A stretch of DNA of 64,000 nucleotides from Siniperca chuatsi. Taxonomy: Eukaryota; Chordata; Actinopteri; Centrarchiformes; Sinipercidae. A program made the translations under genes and the position numbers. The DNA is taken from positions 14,746,501-14,810,500 of the forward strand of contig NC_058064.1 of the NCBI RefSeq assembly GCF_020085105.1, read 5' to 3'. Below the pieces are notes generated by a model. It saw only the letters and a program-made list of their open reading frames with translations. It ran no database searches and was not told the DNA's origin. Below, one piece after another: positions 33,686 through 46,000 of the stretch; positions within the stretch are counted from its first letter, which is position 1; each line of letters begins with the position of its first letter.

Positions 33686-36120
33686 GGCAGCAGCCCAAGG
33701 GTTTCTGTAGAATAGTCAGGTCTGCGTTGTCAAATGTAATCAATGTTTTCAGGTGTAGTCATCGATACTGCAGCTCTCAAGCAGGTGTTCTAATGATTGT
33801 GTGGCTGCCCAGGACACAGGGTGCCTGCTTGTCCCTCTCCATTTATGACTGAAGCAGTTCCACCTCTCCGCACACAACCTAAAAAGAGACAGAGAGAGAG
33901 AGAGAAAATGGATCACAGTGTAGTCTAAAGAAATACTTAAGAATCCAAAACAACAGGTAATACAGGAATTCTGCAATCACACAGAACTCCTGTACATGAC
34001 ATTTTAATTTCAATCTAATTTTCTAAAACTGTTTGACCGGGCTCTTTATATAAGGTTTGGCAGCAACAAATGGTGTGTTGAAGTTAAAAGTCACATCTAC
34101 GGCTGTAAAATCAAGTTACATAAAAGTCCCAATTTACCGCCCGTATTTACCACTATGATTTTTGTTTGAAAGTTACTTTGTGGTAATAAACATGGAAATG
34201 TTAGAATTTGCAAGTTGACAAGCACCAACCAAACACACTATTAATTTTAGTCTCTGTCAGGCTACACAGTCTCATTTACATGTGCAGTTTCAGCCACCGC
34301 ATTCATGGCCCACAGCTTACATATGCAAGCAGCCACCTGGGAAATGGCAATCATCCATCAAGAGCAGGAACACCTCTCCAAGCTTCTTCCACAGAACTGT
34401 TGCTACATTCCGTCAGCTTTCTCAATTACAATAGCCTGCGCTATTACATACTCTTTCTTGCCACCCTTTAAAACTGTATGCAAATCCTTTCCCATTTATT
34501 GGAATAACTGTGCTTACCACAGAAATATTCACAATATTTATACTAAGACTATCTGGATGAAATGGGGCCTATCTGTGTGCTCTGTAATGCCAGTAACTTT
34601 TTCTTATCACATTTGATTATGCATAAGTGCTTCATGGTACAATAGATCTATGCACAACTGAAAATGTGCTACAACTCTACATACATGCTACTTAAATCTT
34701 TAATATTCTGAATGTTGATCCTTACATATACACACATGTTTTCATTACACCGAAACACTTCAGCAGCTGAAAGCACTGATTTGTACATTTTGAGAAACTA
34801 ATGACTGAAATCTTTTAGGTGGTAGTGTCTGGTTAAAAAAGAATCAACCTAGTGACTCACGTTTTTAGAGACACCCAGTCTACCATTTTTACAACTAGGA
34901 TCTTAAAATACTGAATTAGAATTAGAGGGAATTATCAGCACCACACTATCAAAATGATGATCCTGTGATAATGAAGGTAGGTCTATGTATGAGTATGTAA
35001 TGTAATGTATCAATACACATGGTGAAATGTGCCAAAACACAAACGACTAGTACCTCACTTTGCACTGAATGTTAAGTCTATGTATCATTATTTTCCTTAT
35101 GTCAACAAGGCTTGTGTTACTATGGACCCAATGCAATCAAGATCAAGCATGTTGTACATACAGCATAAAATAAGTAAGGAAAAACAGAGACAAAATTTAG
35201 TTTTATCTTTAGCAAACAATACAGACAAAGACCGTGTACACACAAGACACATAAGCTGAGAACATTAGCCTTTAGTACACAAGTAACACCCAAATGCAGT
35301 TTAATTTGTAGCTATCTCTAATAAATAGTCCTAAAAAATAATTGTTCATTAATCTAAATCTAACCTCGTGAATGTGGCCAACATACGTAATTGTATCCCT
35401 AATTGTTAATACATGATCCAAAAAACAAGTAGCGTTAAGCCATTTCCTAAGTGAACAGTGACAGCCAGTTTTTCCGGGTTTGGCTTAAGTACTAGACAGG
35501 AAGATGCGAGAGGGCAGCAGAAACTTGCCAACGCTGACTAGCTTTCATCTTCACATAACACACCAATGGGATCTAACTACGTACCGGCTTTCGGCTTCCC
35601 CGCGTTGAACAACGGCTAACACAAATCCTGAAACTTGTGCAACCCTCATACTAATAAATATTTAACGTTATAATGAAACATTGCTGGCATTTACGCTACA
35701 TCATCAGTAAACACCACGGTGGCTATCATGGTGCTAACTGGGTTAGCCGCAAGGCTAACAAACACACAAAAACAACACAGGTAACCTACAACACTTGAGT
35801 CACGTGGATTTGTAGCACTGATATTCAAGACAATGTAACTTCTACAACTATCCCATTAACGTTGTGATTGCCTGGGAGAGGCGTTTAGTAAATTTCGGAC
35901 CAAACCACGACTGCTAGCTGGTTAGCTGCCAGCTAGGCCACACACAGGACATACTAGCCAACCTGGCGAGGCAGAACCCAGCCGTGGCAACACACGAACC
36001 ACACGGGATCCGAATCAGACCAACACTCACCACGACGTCCTGGCCACATTAAACCCTCCTCAGACGTGTACATGTGCTCAGGATACTTACTGTGACGGTG
36101 TAATCACTGGGTTTCGGATC
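33686..36120 (-). other. zbed4: zbed4 5' UTR exons and intron
   Basis: Minus-strand splice signals suggest a non-coding leader. An acceptor 'ctctttttag' lies at about 33882-33890, with leader sequence running down toward the ATG. Candidate first-exon donors are GTG|GTGAGT near 36028-36033 and CACA|GTAAGT near 36090. The intervening ~2.1 kb (33.9-36.0 kb) is AT-rich and I see no exon or clear repeat in it. Exact exon borders are uncertain. Confidence 0.4.
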
Positions 36121-37640
36121 CTAAACAGTTAAATTTGACACATTTGATTGATCCGGAGGGGGGTTCACTTTGTTGCTTTTGTCTCCTGGTTTGCTAGCAG
36201 TTCACGTTCGGCCGAAGCAGCTCCACATAGCGTCGGACGGAAGGAACATGTTTTAATGATGTCACCGGGCACAGGGTCTTCAGTATGGCGAAGGGCTAAT
36301 ACATTTAAGCAATGTCACATAACACCCTGCTTTACTTTGATTTTTCACTCATTAAAATCAATTATGGGCGACAAATTAACACAATGACAAATTGAGTGGT
36401 CAATTGGGATTTGTTGCGTTATGTATAACAAGCGAAAACATATTATATTAACAGTAACGGCTAACTTATGGAACGATTTCACTATATAAGTAACTTTGTA
36501 CTGTAATAATAAAAATACAGTGTTATTTTTCGCCAAGCCATATATGTAGTTCTTGAACAGTTGCTAAATTATAGTAGTTAGTGGTAGATTCGGTTTGCAT
36601 ATTAGCCGAACTAAATTTACTTCGGCTTCGAACATAACTTGGAAAGAACCGTAGAGCGACTGTTCGTTTACAAGCGAACACAAATCGACAACACATATGG
36701 TAGCTTGTTACTACGACATAATTAATGCTCAATGAATAAATGACTTCTGTTGTGTGTTGCATTCACTGTCTGGGGCAACGGCTTGGATTTTCAAACAGGA
36801 ACATACAATATAGATATATGGTTTCATCACAACACGTACGTTATTATTGCTTTAAACCGACGGGGTTTCTTGACCTCAAGGATATCGTCTGGGGCGAACT
36901 GGTCACCAGGGTGGGGCATATAGCAGTGGTTTGTTGTTGTTATGCCTGTGTCCGGACTGTCCTCTGTCACTAGAGGAGAAATGCTGAATCAATAATCTAG
37001 ACCATGACAGACAGACATACATTTGAAACTCATACCCGTTGGTTATGACTTAACACCCCGTTCCGGAGAGCCAAAATAGCGATAGGTCTCCGATTTACTC
37101 AGACAGTGCTACTACCCTGATTCGCGCTTTGTTTGGAGCTTTGTCTGTGTATGGCTAGTAAGAATTGACAAAAGGCAATGCATTGATTGTGTGACAGATG
37201 GGCTTTTGTGTGAAATCTACGACTCACCACCAACATGACCTCCAGCGTCACACGTAGAGTAGTGCGTACGGGTGGGAGTTGTCTGGTGAAACGCATTGTT
37301 GTGTTGGGGGATGAGCCGTTCGTAGTGCTGTTGCTGTTACTGCTATTTGCTCCTGGTCGACTGTGGCTAGCGAGTGACTTTAGCCTATGCATGGTCCACA
37401 AAGCAAATAATTGTGTGTTCTCTGTGGCATTTAATATCGAAACTTCACAGACACCAAGCAGGCCTCTTTCTCTTTTTATTAGTAACTGAAAATACCCCAG
37501 TATCGGCCGTTGGATGAGAACACTGTGTGCGGAATTAGAGCCACTTAGCAGGCCGTATCGCCATTGCTTTGTAAGGCTGCTGGCTAGCTACCGTCTTCTT
37601 CAACTAGCAAAACTGTTCGTGAATCTGAGGTATGTGTTTT
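36030..37640. promoter_or_regulatory. divergent zbed4-brd1 promoter region
   Basis: The 5' ends of zbed4 (leftward) and brd1 (rightward) face each other across roughly 1-1.5 kb. CpG-containing segments (about 35920-36260 and 37060-37700) lie at each end, with an AT-rich middle. No TATA box or clear shared motif was identified. Confidence 0.4.
37500..37629 (+). other. brd1: candidate non-coding first exon of brd1
   Basis: GC-balanced sequence ending ...CTGAG|GTATGT, a good 5' splice site. It would join to the acceptor at 40041-40051 ('gtctccacag'), 18 bp before the brd1 ATG. The start of the exon is not defined. A cDNA would be needed to confirm it. Confidence 0.35.
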
Positions 37641-38002
37641 GGATTTCTTTGCTTTTCTGCGCTCTATGCGGTGACGACGAGAAGGCATACGGTGCATCTG
37701 CAAAATGTGTGTTTAATGTTACACATTGGGTATGAATTTACAAACGTTTTAAAGAGCTCTTGTTTTGTTTGACGCCATTTGCTCCGTTTAGGGGGTGGCT
37801 AGCTCCTCTTGCTAGTTAGCTGGCTGGCTAGCTAATGTTATTGTTAGCAACTTGGCCACTTTGACTGTTAGTGAAAAGGCAACTGCATCTCTGCACAAAA
37901 TGGGCAAGTGCTAACTCCTGCGCAGTCATTTTGAAAGTGCCCTGTGTGGCCGCCTCCCACCGCATTTAAATGCCTCAGCTCACTGACAAAGCTGTAACGT
38001 TC

Positions 38003-39560
38003 AGTTAAATTTTATTTATATAGCGCCAGTTCATAATAGAACTTATCTCATTGCACTTTTCCTATAGAGCATGTCTAGACCGTACTCTTTATAATATTAT
38101 TTACAGAGACCCAACAAATCCAACCATGAGCAAGCACTTGGCGACAGTGGCTAGGAAAAACTTCCTTTAAGAAGCAGAAACCTTGGACAGAAACAGACTC
38201 AGGGTGGGCGACCATCTACTGCTGCCGGTTGGGTTGAGAGGGGGGGGCACAATGCAAATTCCTCATAGAATTTTAAAATAATAATGTAATGGTAGTATTA
38301 ATATTAATAAAATAATAGTAATAGGAATGATAGTGATAGGAATAATAATGATAATAAGACTAATAATAATAATTGTAGCAGCAGTCATCAAGCAGGGGTG
38401 CAGCAGGTGGCCCACAATCACAGATTCAGACTGCAGCTCCGGAGGCAGAAATGCTTGCTGAAAGCGACAGAAGGAGAGAGACGAGAAAGCACAGAACTAC
38501 AGGATGGAGAAGATGTCGAGTTAGTAACATGCAGTAATGGGATTAGAATGCATACAGATGGAGAGGGAATGGAGGAGAGGAGCTCAGTGCATCATGGGAA
38601 GTCTCCCAGCAGTCTAGACCAATAGCAGCATAACTCAGGGATGGTTCAGGACTCACCTGTGCCAGCTCTAACTATAAGCTTTATCAAAGAGGAAAGTCTT
38701 AAGTCTACTCTTAAATGTGGTGGTGGTGTCTGGGCTCTGATTCCACAGGAGAGGAGCTTGATAGCTGAAGGCTCTGGCTCCCTTTCTACTTTTGGAGACT
38801 GTAGAAACCACAAGTAACCCTGCATTCTGGGAGCGCAGTGTTCTAGTCGGGTAATAAGGTACTATGAGCTCTTTAAGATATGATGGTGCCGAACCATTAA
38901 GAGCTTTGTAGGTCAGGAGAAGGATTTTAAATTCTGTTCTGAATTTTACAGGGAGCCAGTGCAGAGAAGCTAATATTGGAGAAATATGGTGTCTCTTCCT
39001 AGTCTTTATCAGGACACGTGCCGCAGCATTCTGGATCAACTTAAGGGACTTATTGGGGCAGCCTGATAATAAGGAATTGCAATAATCCAGCCTAGAAGTA
39101 ACAAATGCATGGACTAGTTTTTCTGCATCATTTTGAGACAGGATGTGCCTGATTTTTGCAATGTTGCGTAGGTAAAAGAAGGCAGTCCTTGAAGTTTGTT
39201 TCATGTGGGAGTTAAAGGATAAATCCTGATCAAAGATAACTCCGAGGTTCCTTATGTTGGTGCTGGAGGCTATACCATCTAGAGTAACTATATCTTTAGA
39301 TAACGTGTCTCAGAGGTGTTTGGGGCCAAGTACAATAACTTCAGTTTTGTCTGAGTTTAACATCAGAAAATTGCAGGTCATCCAGGTTTTTATGTCCTTA
39401 AGGCATGCTTGAAGTTTAGCTAACTGATTAGTTTCATCTGGCTTGATTGACAGATATAATGTGCATGTGCGTAACAATGAAAGTTTATGGAGTGTTTCCT
39501 AATAATATTGCCTAAAGGGAGCATATATAAGGTGAATAGAATTGGTCCAAGCACAGCTGG
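38003..39560 (-). mobile_element. L2-clade LINE remnant in brd1 intron 1
   Basis: A 5'-truncated L2-type LINE in antisense to brd1. A minus-strand open stretch of 178 codons (39204-38668) carries the RT C-terminal region typical of the clade ('SRLDYCNSLLSG', 'IQNAAARVL', 'SLHWLPV', 'FKSRLKTFLF'). Upstream (39.2-39.55 kb) lies the decayed catalytic region, where the YADD box is mutated. The 3' UTR runs to the 'tttatttatatagcgcc' tail at about 38008-38028. It includes an AT-rich ATA/ATT-repeat stretch near 38270-38380. Confidence 0.75.
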
Positions 39561-40068
39561 CTACTACATTACAGTTCACAACATGGTCACTCACTGTAGT
39601 TTGAAGCAGTAACATCAATGAAAGTTGCACCGTCCTTTTGCTCTCTTAATCAGCTGGCTAACTGTAATGTTATTAAAGTATAATGCAATCAAATCACACA
39701 GTGTTAAACTTTCTGTGTTTTGGTCCAGAGGACTTTGGATTAAATTAGAATACCTTATTTCTCAGTGTAAAACACATACATCATCATAGCAATCAGTTAT
39801 AATGAATGTTATTACTTGTGAAACTGTCTATATTATTTGTTATCTTACTTGTGTGTTACACATTATTTTGATAGTCATGCTGTCATACTTACCTTTTGAA
39901 CACAATTTAGGCTTAGTCAATTATATTGCTGTTAGAATGTTTCGTACTGTGAAAAGTAGGAGTATATGTTATATCATAAATAAGTGTGTATGGTTTAACT
40001 TACTTGACCCCAATGAAACACATGCAGATCTCTAACTGTTTGTCTCCACAGCAACACGGCGCGTCAAG
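39561..40068. other. end of brd1 intron 1 and exon 2 leader
   Basis: AT-rich intron sequence ending in a pyrimidine-rich acceptor at 40041-40051. 17 bp of leader precede the ATG. Nothing else is seen. Confidence 0.5.
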
Positions 40069-43000
40069 ATGAAGAAGAAAGCTCGGCAGCACCGGGTTGC
40101 GGTGCCGCAGAGGCCGCCCTCTCCCATCAAGCCTTCCCCCAACAAGCAGATCTTGACTTACGCCCAGGCTCAGCGCATGGTGGAGTTCGATATCGATGGC
40201 CGCATCCATCGGATCAGCATATATGACACGCTGGACGTGATCTCGGATGATGACCCCATGGTGCAGGAGATGATGGAGTGCACCAGCAATAAGGAGAATG
40301 CTGAGAAACCGCAGCAGCAGGTCCTCCTGAGGTCAGTCAGACTAAAAAACAACCAGGAGAAGAGAAACGCTGCACTGGGCATCACTGGTCATGGAGAGGG
40401 AGGGGGACATAATGCCGGTGTTAATACTGGTCCAAAGCTTCCAGAGCCTAAGTTTCGTACAGTGGAATATAATCTTCCAGCAGTTCCTAAGCGCCAAGCT
40501 GCCTTTTATAAATACACAGAGAAGACGGAAGAAGAGCTGGATGAGGAAACAGAGTATGACATGGATGAGGAAGATTATGCCTGGCTGGATTTGGTCAATG
40601 AAAAACGGAGAAGCGAAGGGGTCAGTCAGGTCTCTCACAACGTCTTTGAGTTCCTTGTTGACCGCTTTGAGAAAGAGTTGTACCTGGAGAGTTTGGATCA
40701 AGGCAGTGAAAAGCAAGCCCCCATTGATGAGGACGCTGTCTGCTGCATCTGCATGGATGGAGAGTGCCACAACAGCAACGCTATCCTGTTTTGTGACATG
40801 TGCAATGTGGCTGTGCACCAGGAATGTTACGGTGTGCCCTACATTCCTGAGGGCCAATGGCTTTGCAGACACTGCCTCCAATTACCTACCCATCCCTCAG
40901 ACTGCATACTTTGTCCTAACAAGGGTGGAGCAGTGAAAAAGACAGATGATGACCGCTGGGGCCATGTGGTGTGCGCTCTCTGGATTCCTGAGGTCGGCTT
41001 CTCCAACACCACCTTCATCGAACCCATTGATGGTGTCAGCCATATTCCTCCAGCCCGCTGGAAGCTCACCTGCTACCTCTGCAAGGAGAAAGGTGTTGGG
41101 GCATGCATCCAGTGCCACAAAGCCAACTGTTACACCGCCTTCCATGTCAGCTGTGCCCAAAAGGCTGGCCTTTTTATGAAGATGGAGCCAATCAAAGAGG
41201 TAACAGAAACAGGAGAGCCCACCTTCTCTGTGAAAAAGACAGCTTACTGTGGAGCTCACACACCTAATGGGTGTGTAAGGAGGCCGCTTACAATCTATGA
41301 TGATGCCAAACCCAAAAACGGACTATGTAAGAAACTGGACAAAGGGAGAGGCTCTGGTAAAGGACAGTCAAAAGGAAAGAAGAAGCGTAAGAGTAAGAAG
41401 CCTGAGCCTGAACCTGAAAGTGAAGCTGCAACCCATGCTACTGTGCCTACTTTTCCTGCTCACAGGTATACTTATGAGTTGTATGAGTGATGGGAGGTAT
41501 AGTATTTGGTTAGTTGGGATGGCTTGTTCAGTTGCATTTACTTTTACGGCGTTGATGCTTGGTGAGTGAGTGGTGGGATAGGGAGGGCTTTTCTGTCTTA
41601 CTCAAGGACACTGACAGGACAAATGGTTGTTGATGTACAAACATTGGCTGTTGCAGGATTTGAGCATGTGACACTGGCGAATGTTTGCCTTCACAAATAG
41701 AAGCTTCAGTGATCTGCATGCATGTATTTGGTCTGTATCGGGTGGTGAGTGCTAGTGAAATGCTGGTTAAAGTTTGTCTGTGGCTGTTTAGTTTAATATT
41801 ACTCAGGTAACCAGCCACTGTTTCCATAGTCATGTATAATCCTGCAAGCAGCTTGTGACTTTTGAGATGTGCTAGTTGTTGGTATCTCTCCCTGTATCCT
41901 TCTAATATCCGTCTTCCTGTCTCCTCTAGGTTACAAACCATTCTGAACCAGGTGTCAGTCCAGAAGAAGAAAGCATTTGTTGAGCTGGTCCTAAATTACT
42001 GGACACTAAAGAGGCAATCCAGGAACGGGCTTCCCCTCATCAGACGCCTTCAGACAAGCCTGCAGTCTCAGAAGAATGCACAGCCGGTTTGTTCATCTGT
42101 CAGTCAGCCACAGGAGACTTTCAGTCTTCATTTTGCCATTTACTGAAGTACCAGTAGATTTTAGAACTTGGAACCTTTGTAATAATTTTTCACACATTTT
42201 ATTATGCCTTTTACGTGTTAATGTTTTGCCTAGTATGCTTTTCAACACTTTATTACTGCTATTAACAAGGTGTTTGACAATGCTGTGTGTATACATGCTA
42301 GTTTACTACTAAATGTGGATCTGTGTGTCATAAAATAATATGATACCTTTTATGGAAAAATTTGTCTTGAGAAACATGTACCTGTTATGCAAGTTGATCA
42401 TATTTCACTTCTCTGTTCTTTAATGCATGTATTTTTATTCTCCAGAGGCAGAATGAGGAGGAGAGCAGGGCACTGAAGGACCAGTTGAAGGAATGGCATC
42501 GTCTCCGACATGACCTGGAGAGAGCCCGACTGCTGCTGGAGCTAATCCGCAAGAGGGAGAAGCTCAAGAGGGAAGAGGTAAGAGTGGAAGAATCAACGGG
42601 TATATGGGCAGACTTCTGACTAACCTGTGGTCAGAGAAATTCTGCTAAATATATGAAACAATGTGATCTTCTAATGGTTTCCTTCTGTGCTGTGTTGTAG
42701 ATTAAACAGCAGGAAACCCTTCTAGAGATGCAGTTGACTCCCTTCAGTATTTTGCTCAGAGCTCTCTTGGACCAGCTCCAGGCAAAAGACCAGGCTAGGA
42801 TCTTCACCCAGCCAGTTGATGTCAATGAGGTGAACTTCAGTAGACACTTTTTTTTAAGTTCTGTTGTTGCATTTGTCCACACAGAATCTTGTTTTGTTTT
42901 TTCCTTTGGATGCCACAAATTCATCCTAACCATTTACCTATGGAAGAATATGAATACTATGAGTACAATGGGCTGCGAAACAGTCTTATTTCATGTACAC

Positions 43001-46000
43001 AAATGTTGCATTTCTTGCGGGATGATTTTGTTTTGTTGTCATGTGTATGTACTTTATCTCAGTCTATGGTACTGTTTACCGTTTATTGTGCTCAAATGTT
43101 GTATATTATAGCGTTGTAGCATATGGTGGGCTCATTGATGGAGCTCCACTATGGAAACACAGATAGTGCTGCAAAAAAAGCTGATTCTGGCCGTACCTTG
43201 TGCCCCATGTGCAAGTTCACATAATTTGTTGTTTGGCTCTCAGGCAATGAGTTGGAGAAGAAAATAACTGCAGCCATGATTAACTTTTTAAGAGGTGTAC
43301 AATCCGGCTTTAAACAAATACAAGGACCCACATAGCCGTCCTGAGACTTCCTGTTTGATAAGCCTTCAAACTGGACTTGCTGGTTCGTATTTCAACACAG
43401 CCCTTTGCATTTTGCCATTGTGCTACTGTCAGGATAAAAGCTGTTTTACCTGCCTGATTGTCAGATAACTGCTTCAGAAATGTTGAAATGATGGCATGAA
43501 TTATGATGCGTATTTCTATAGAAGTTATACAAACATTTACTTAATTTAAACTATTTTTGTGTTTTACCAAAGCAAATTGTACATGGGAATCCAGGGGAAG
43601 ACAACACAGAGTGTGATCTTGTTAGGTATCAAAGCATTGATATGAGTTTCCCTAATCTTTAAGAGCCCTGACACACTTACCCTTACAAAGGGAGAATAAT
43701 CACAGCCTTTGCTCGCCCTTATATCGCCACACATCTGTTAAACATTGCACTTGAACACACCACAAAGACTACAGCCAGCAGACAACTGCTCGCTCCACGG
43801 TTACACCCCCCACCCCCTCAACCCCACCCCCTCATGTAGACAGGGTTGAGCAATGTGACTTCTTAGTAAGTGAAAGATTAAGGTCCACTGGCTGACATCT
43901 GTAAAGAAGAATATGAATACTATGAGTACAATATGCTGCAAAACAATCTTATTTCAGGTTATAAATCAACATAGCATCTTAATCACCCCCCGTGTAGACA
44001 GTGTAGTGCAAAGTGCCTCTTATTAAGTGGAATGTGTAACTTGAGATTAAGGTCCACTGGCTGACATCTGTAAAAGGTGTAGGGTGTCTTGCTATGTTAG
44101 CCCGGCTAGCTCAGTCGGTAGAGCATGAGACTCTTAATCTCAGGGTCGTGGGTTCGAGCCCCACGTTGGGCGTAGTTTTTGATCACTAGTAGATTATTCA
44201 TTTTCTTCAAGTTTTAAGACTTTGTAACAATCTGGAAAAATATGGAATAGTATTGATGTTTATATACAGTCTTTTTAAATGTTATTGTCATGTAAAAGAC
44301 GATATGCCCCAACAGATTAATAGTCTACTTCACAGTCATGTTGCCCGGCCACTGCTGACATGAATGACTTTAGATACTGTATCTAAAGTAATCATATGTG
44401 GTCAAGAATGTTGGGTTAACATAAATGATATTTGCTTCATATTTTTAAAAATGGTCTAAGTAATTTTAAAATAATTCATTATATTTGCTGTTTCCTGTAG
44501 GTGCCTGACTACCTCGACCACATCAGACACCCAATGGACTTCTCCACCATGCGGCAGCGCATCGATGCACAGGGCTATAACAACTTGGAGCAGTTTGAGT
44601 ATGACTTCAACCTCATTATTGATAATTGCATGAAATACAACTCAAAGGACACCTATTTCCACCGGGCTGCCGTTCGCCTCCGAGACCAGGGCGGGGCCCT
44701 GCTTCGAAAGGCCCGGCGAGATGTGGAGAAAATCGGCTTTGACACGGAAAGCGGCATGCATCTGGCCGAAGCTCCTGAAATCAAAGCACCGCCATCCTTT
44801 TCTTGGGAGGACGGTAAGGGCAGTAGCAAAGACACATGCCTCTGTGATGTGTTTGCATCAGAGCAAGTCAATGAGAAATATTCATGAGATGTGTTGAGCA
44901 AAACATGTTTCAATTTCCTACTGATTAATTGATTCTCTCCTTAGTGGACCGCCTACTAGTGCCAGCCAATCGGGAACATCTGTCTCAGGACAAGCAGCTG
45001 CAGCAGCTGCTGGAGAAATTTGACCTGACCTGTGCCATGAAGTCCAGCCCCTCCCGCAGCAAGCGCCTAAAGCTGCTCAAAAAGACCATCAACGATGTGC
45101 GCAATGAAATGAGCCTAAAGAGAGTCCTACCCTCCGACCCCCACTGTTCTTCCTCCACAACTCCCTCCACATCAGCATCATCTTCATCAGCTGCCTTCCA
45201 CCCAGAGCTGGGTAAACCTAAAGAAGAGAGATTGAAGCCCAATGGACTTTTTTCAGATGATGAGGGTATGTGTGGTGTGCAGGTCAGACCCCAGGGATTA
45301 GCCCCCAACCCAAAACATAGCCTCATAGAGCAAAGTCACATGCTGTTCCCCATTACCTAGTGTGTCTACAACATGGTAGTATTGTCATCTTTGCTGCTTT
45401 CAGTACTATAACACTAGCCTGGTTCCAGACCTCTGACTTGCCTCCCACTTTTCAGATTTTTTTAGTGATTCGAAGAGAACAAAATGGTGATTAAGTCTGA
45501 TTATCAGGCTACTATAACACGTAATCATTATAAACCCTGCCCTGTTTGTGTTGAGGTGAGGTCTGTCTGCTGTGTAGGGGAAATTTGCTAAAAACAATAC
45601 ACATGTTCCTGGTATTTGGGAAAGCAGAGCCTATTGACCATTAAACCTTAATTTCACAAAACTAGAATCAAGAAAGCCAAAACCATCTTAGTTATGTCAT
45701 TAACTGATAAAACCATTGCGTGTTAATAGGATTATTAGTGCTAATATTATTTGTTAATGTCTAATAGCATTTTTCAGTGATATTGGCAGATACAAAGTTC
45801 ATTGCCGGTGGAGCACCTGCAGGTTTTGTGTCCAAATGGTATCATAGATTTAAGTCTGATTCACTGGGTTCTAACTGTGAGAGAGAGAGTTGTTAAAAAA
45901 AAAAATAATTAAACAAGAAAACTCAGAACTCCTCCTAGGTCATTCTATATAACAGATTGTTAAATCAAAAGGCTTACTGGCACGCAAAACCTTTTTTTGA

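Larger units (their letters stand above)
42830..44500 (+). other. brd1: brd1 intron with tRNA gene and local duplications
   Basis: A 1.67-kb intron between the two exons that make up the bromodomain. It holds a tRNA-Lys gene, a partial ~160-bp tandem duplication and a 50-bp repeat of its own 5' part (separate entries). No additional exon is seen. Confidence 0.6.

Noticed and set aside
43905-43955. Second copy of intron sequence that might be a duplicated brd1 exon
   Set aside because: The parental copy at 42943-42991 is intronic, lying beyond the donor at 42830. Neither copy encodes brd1 protein.
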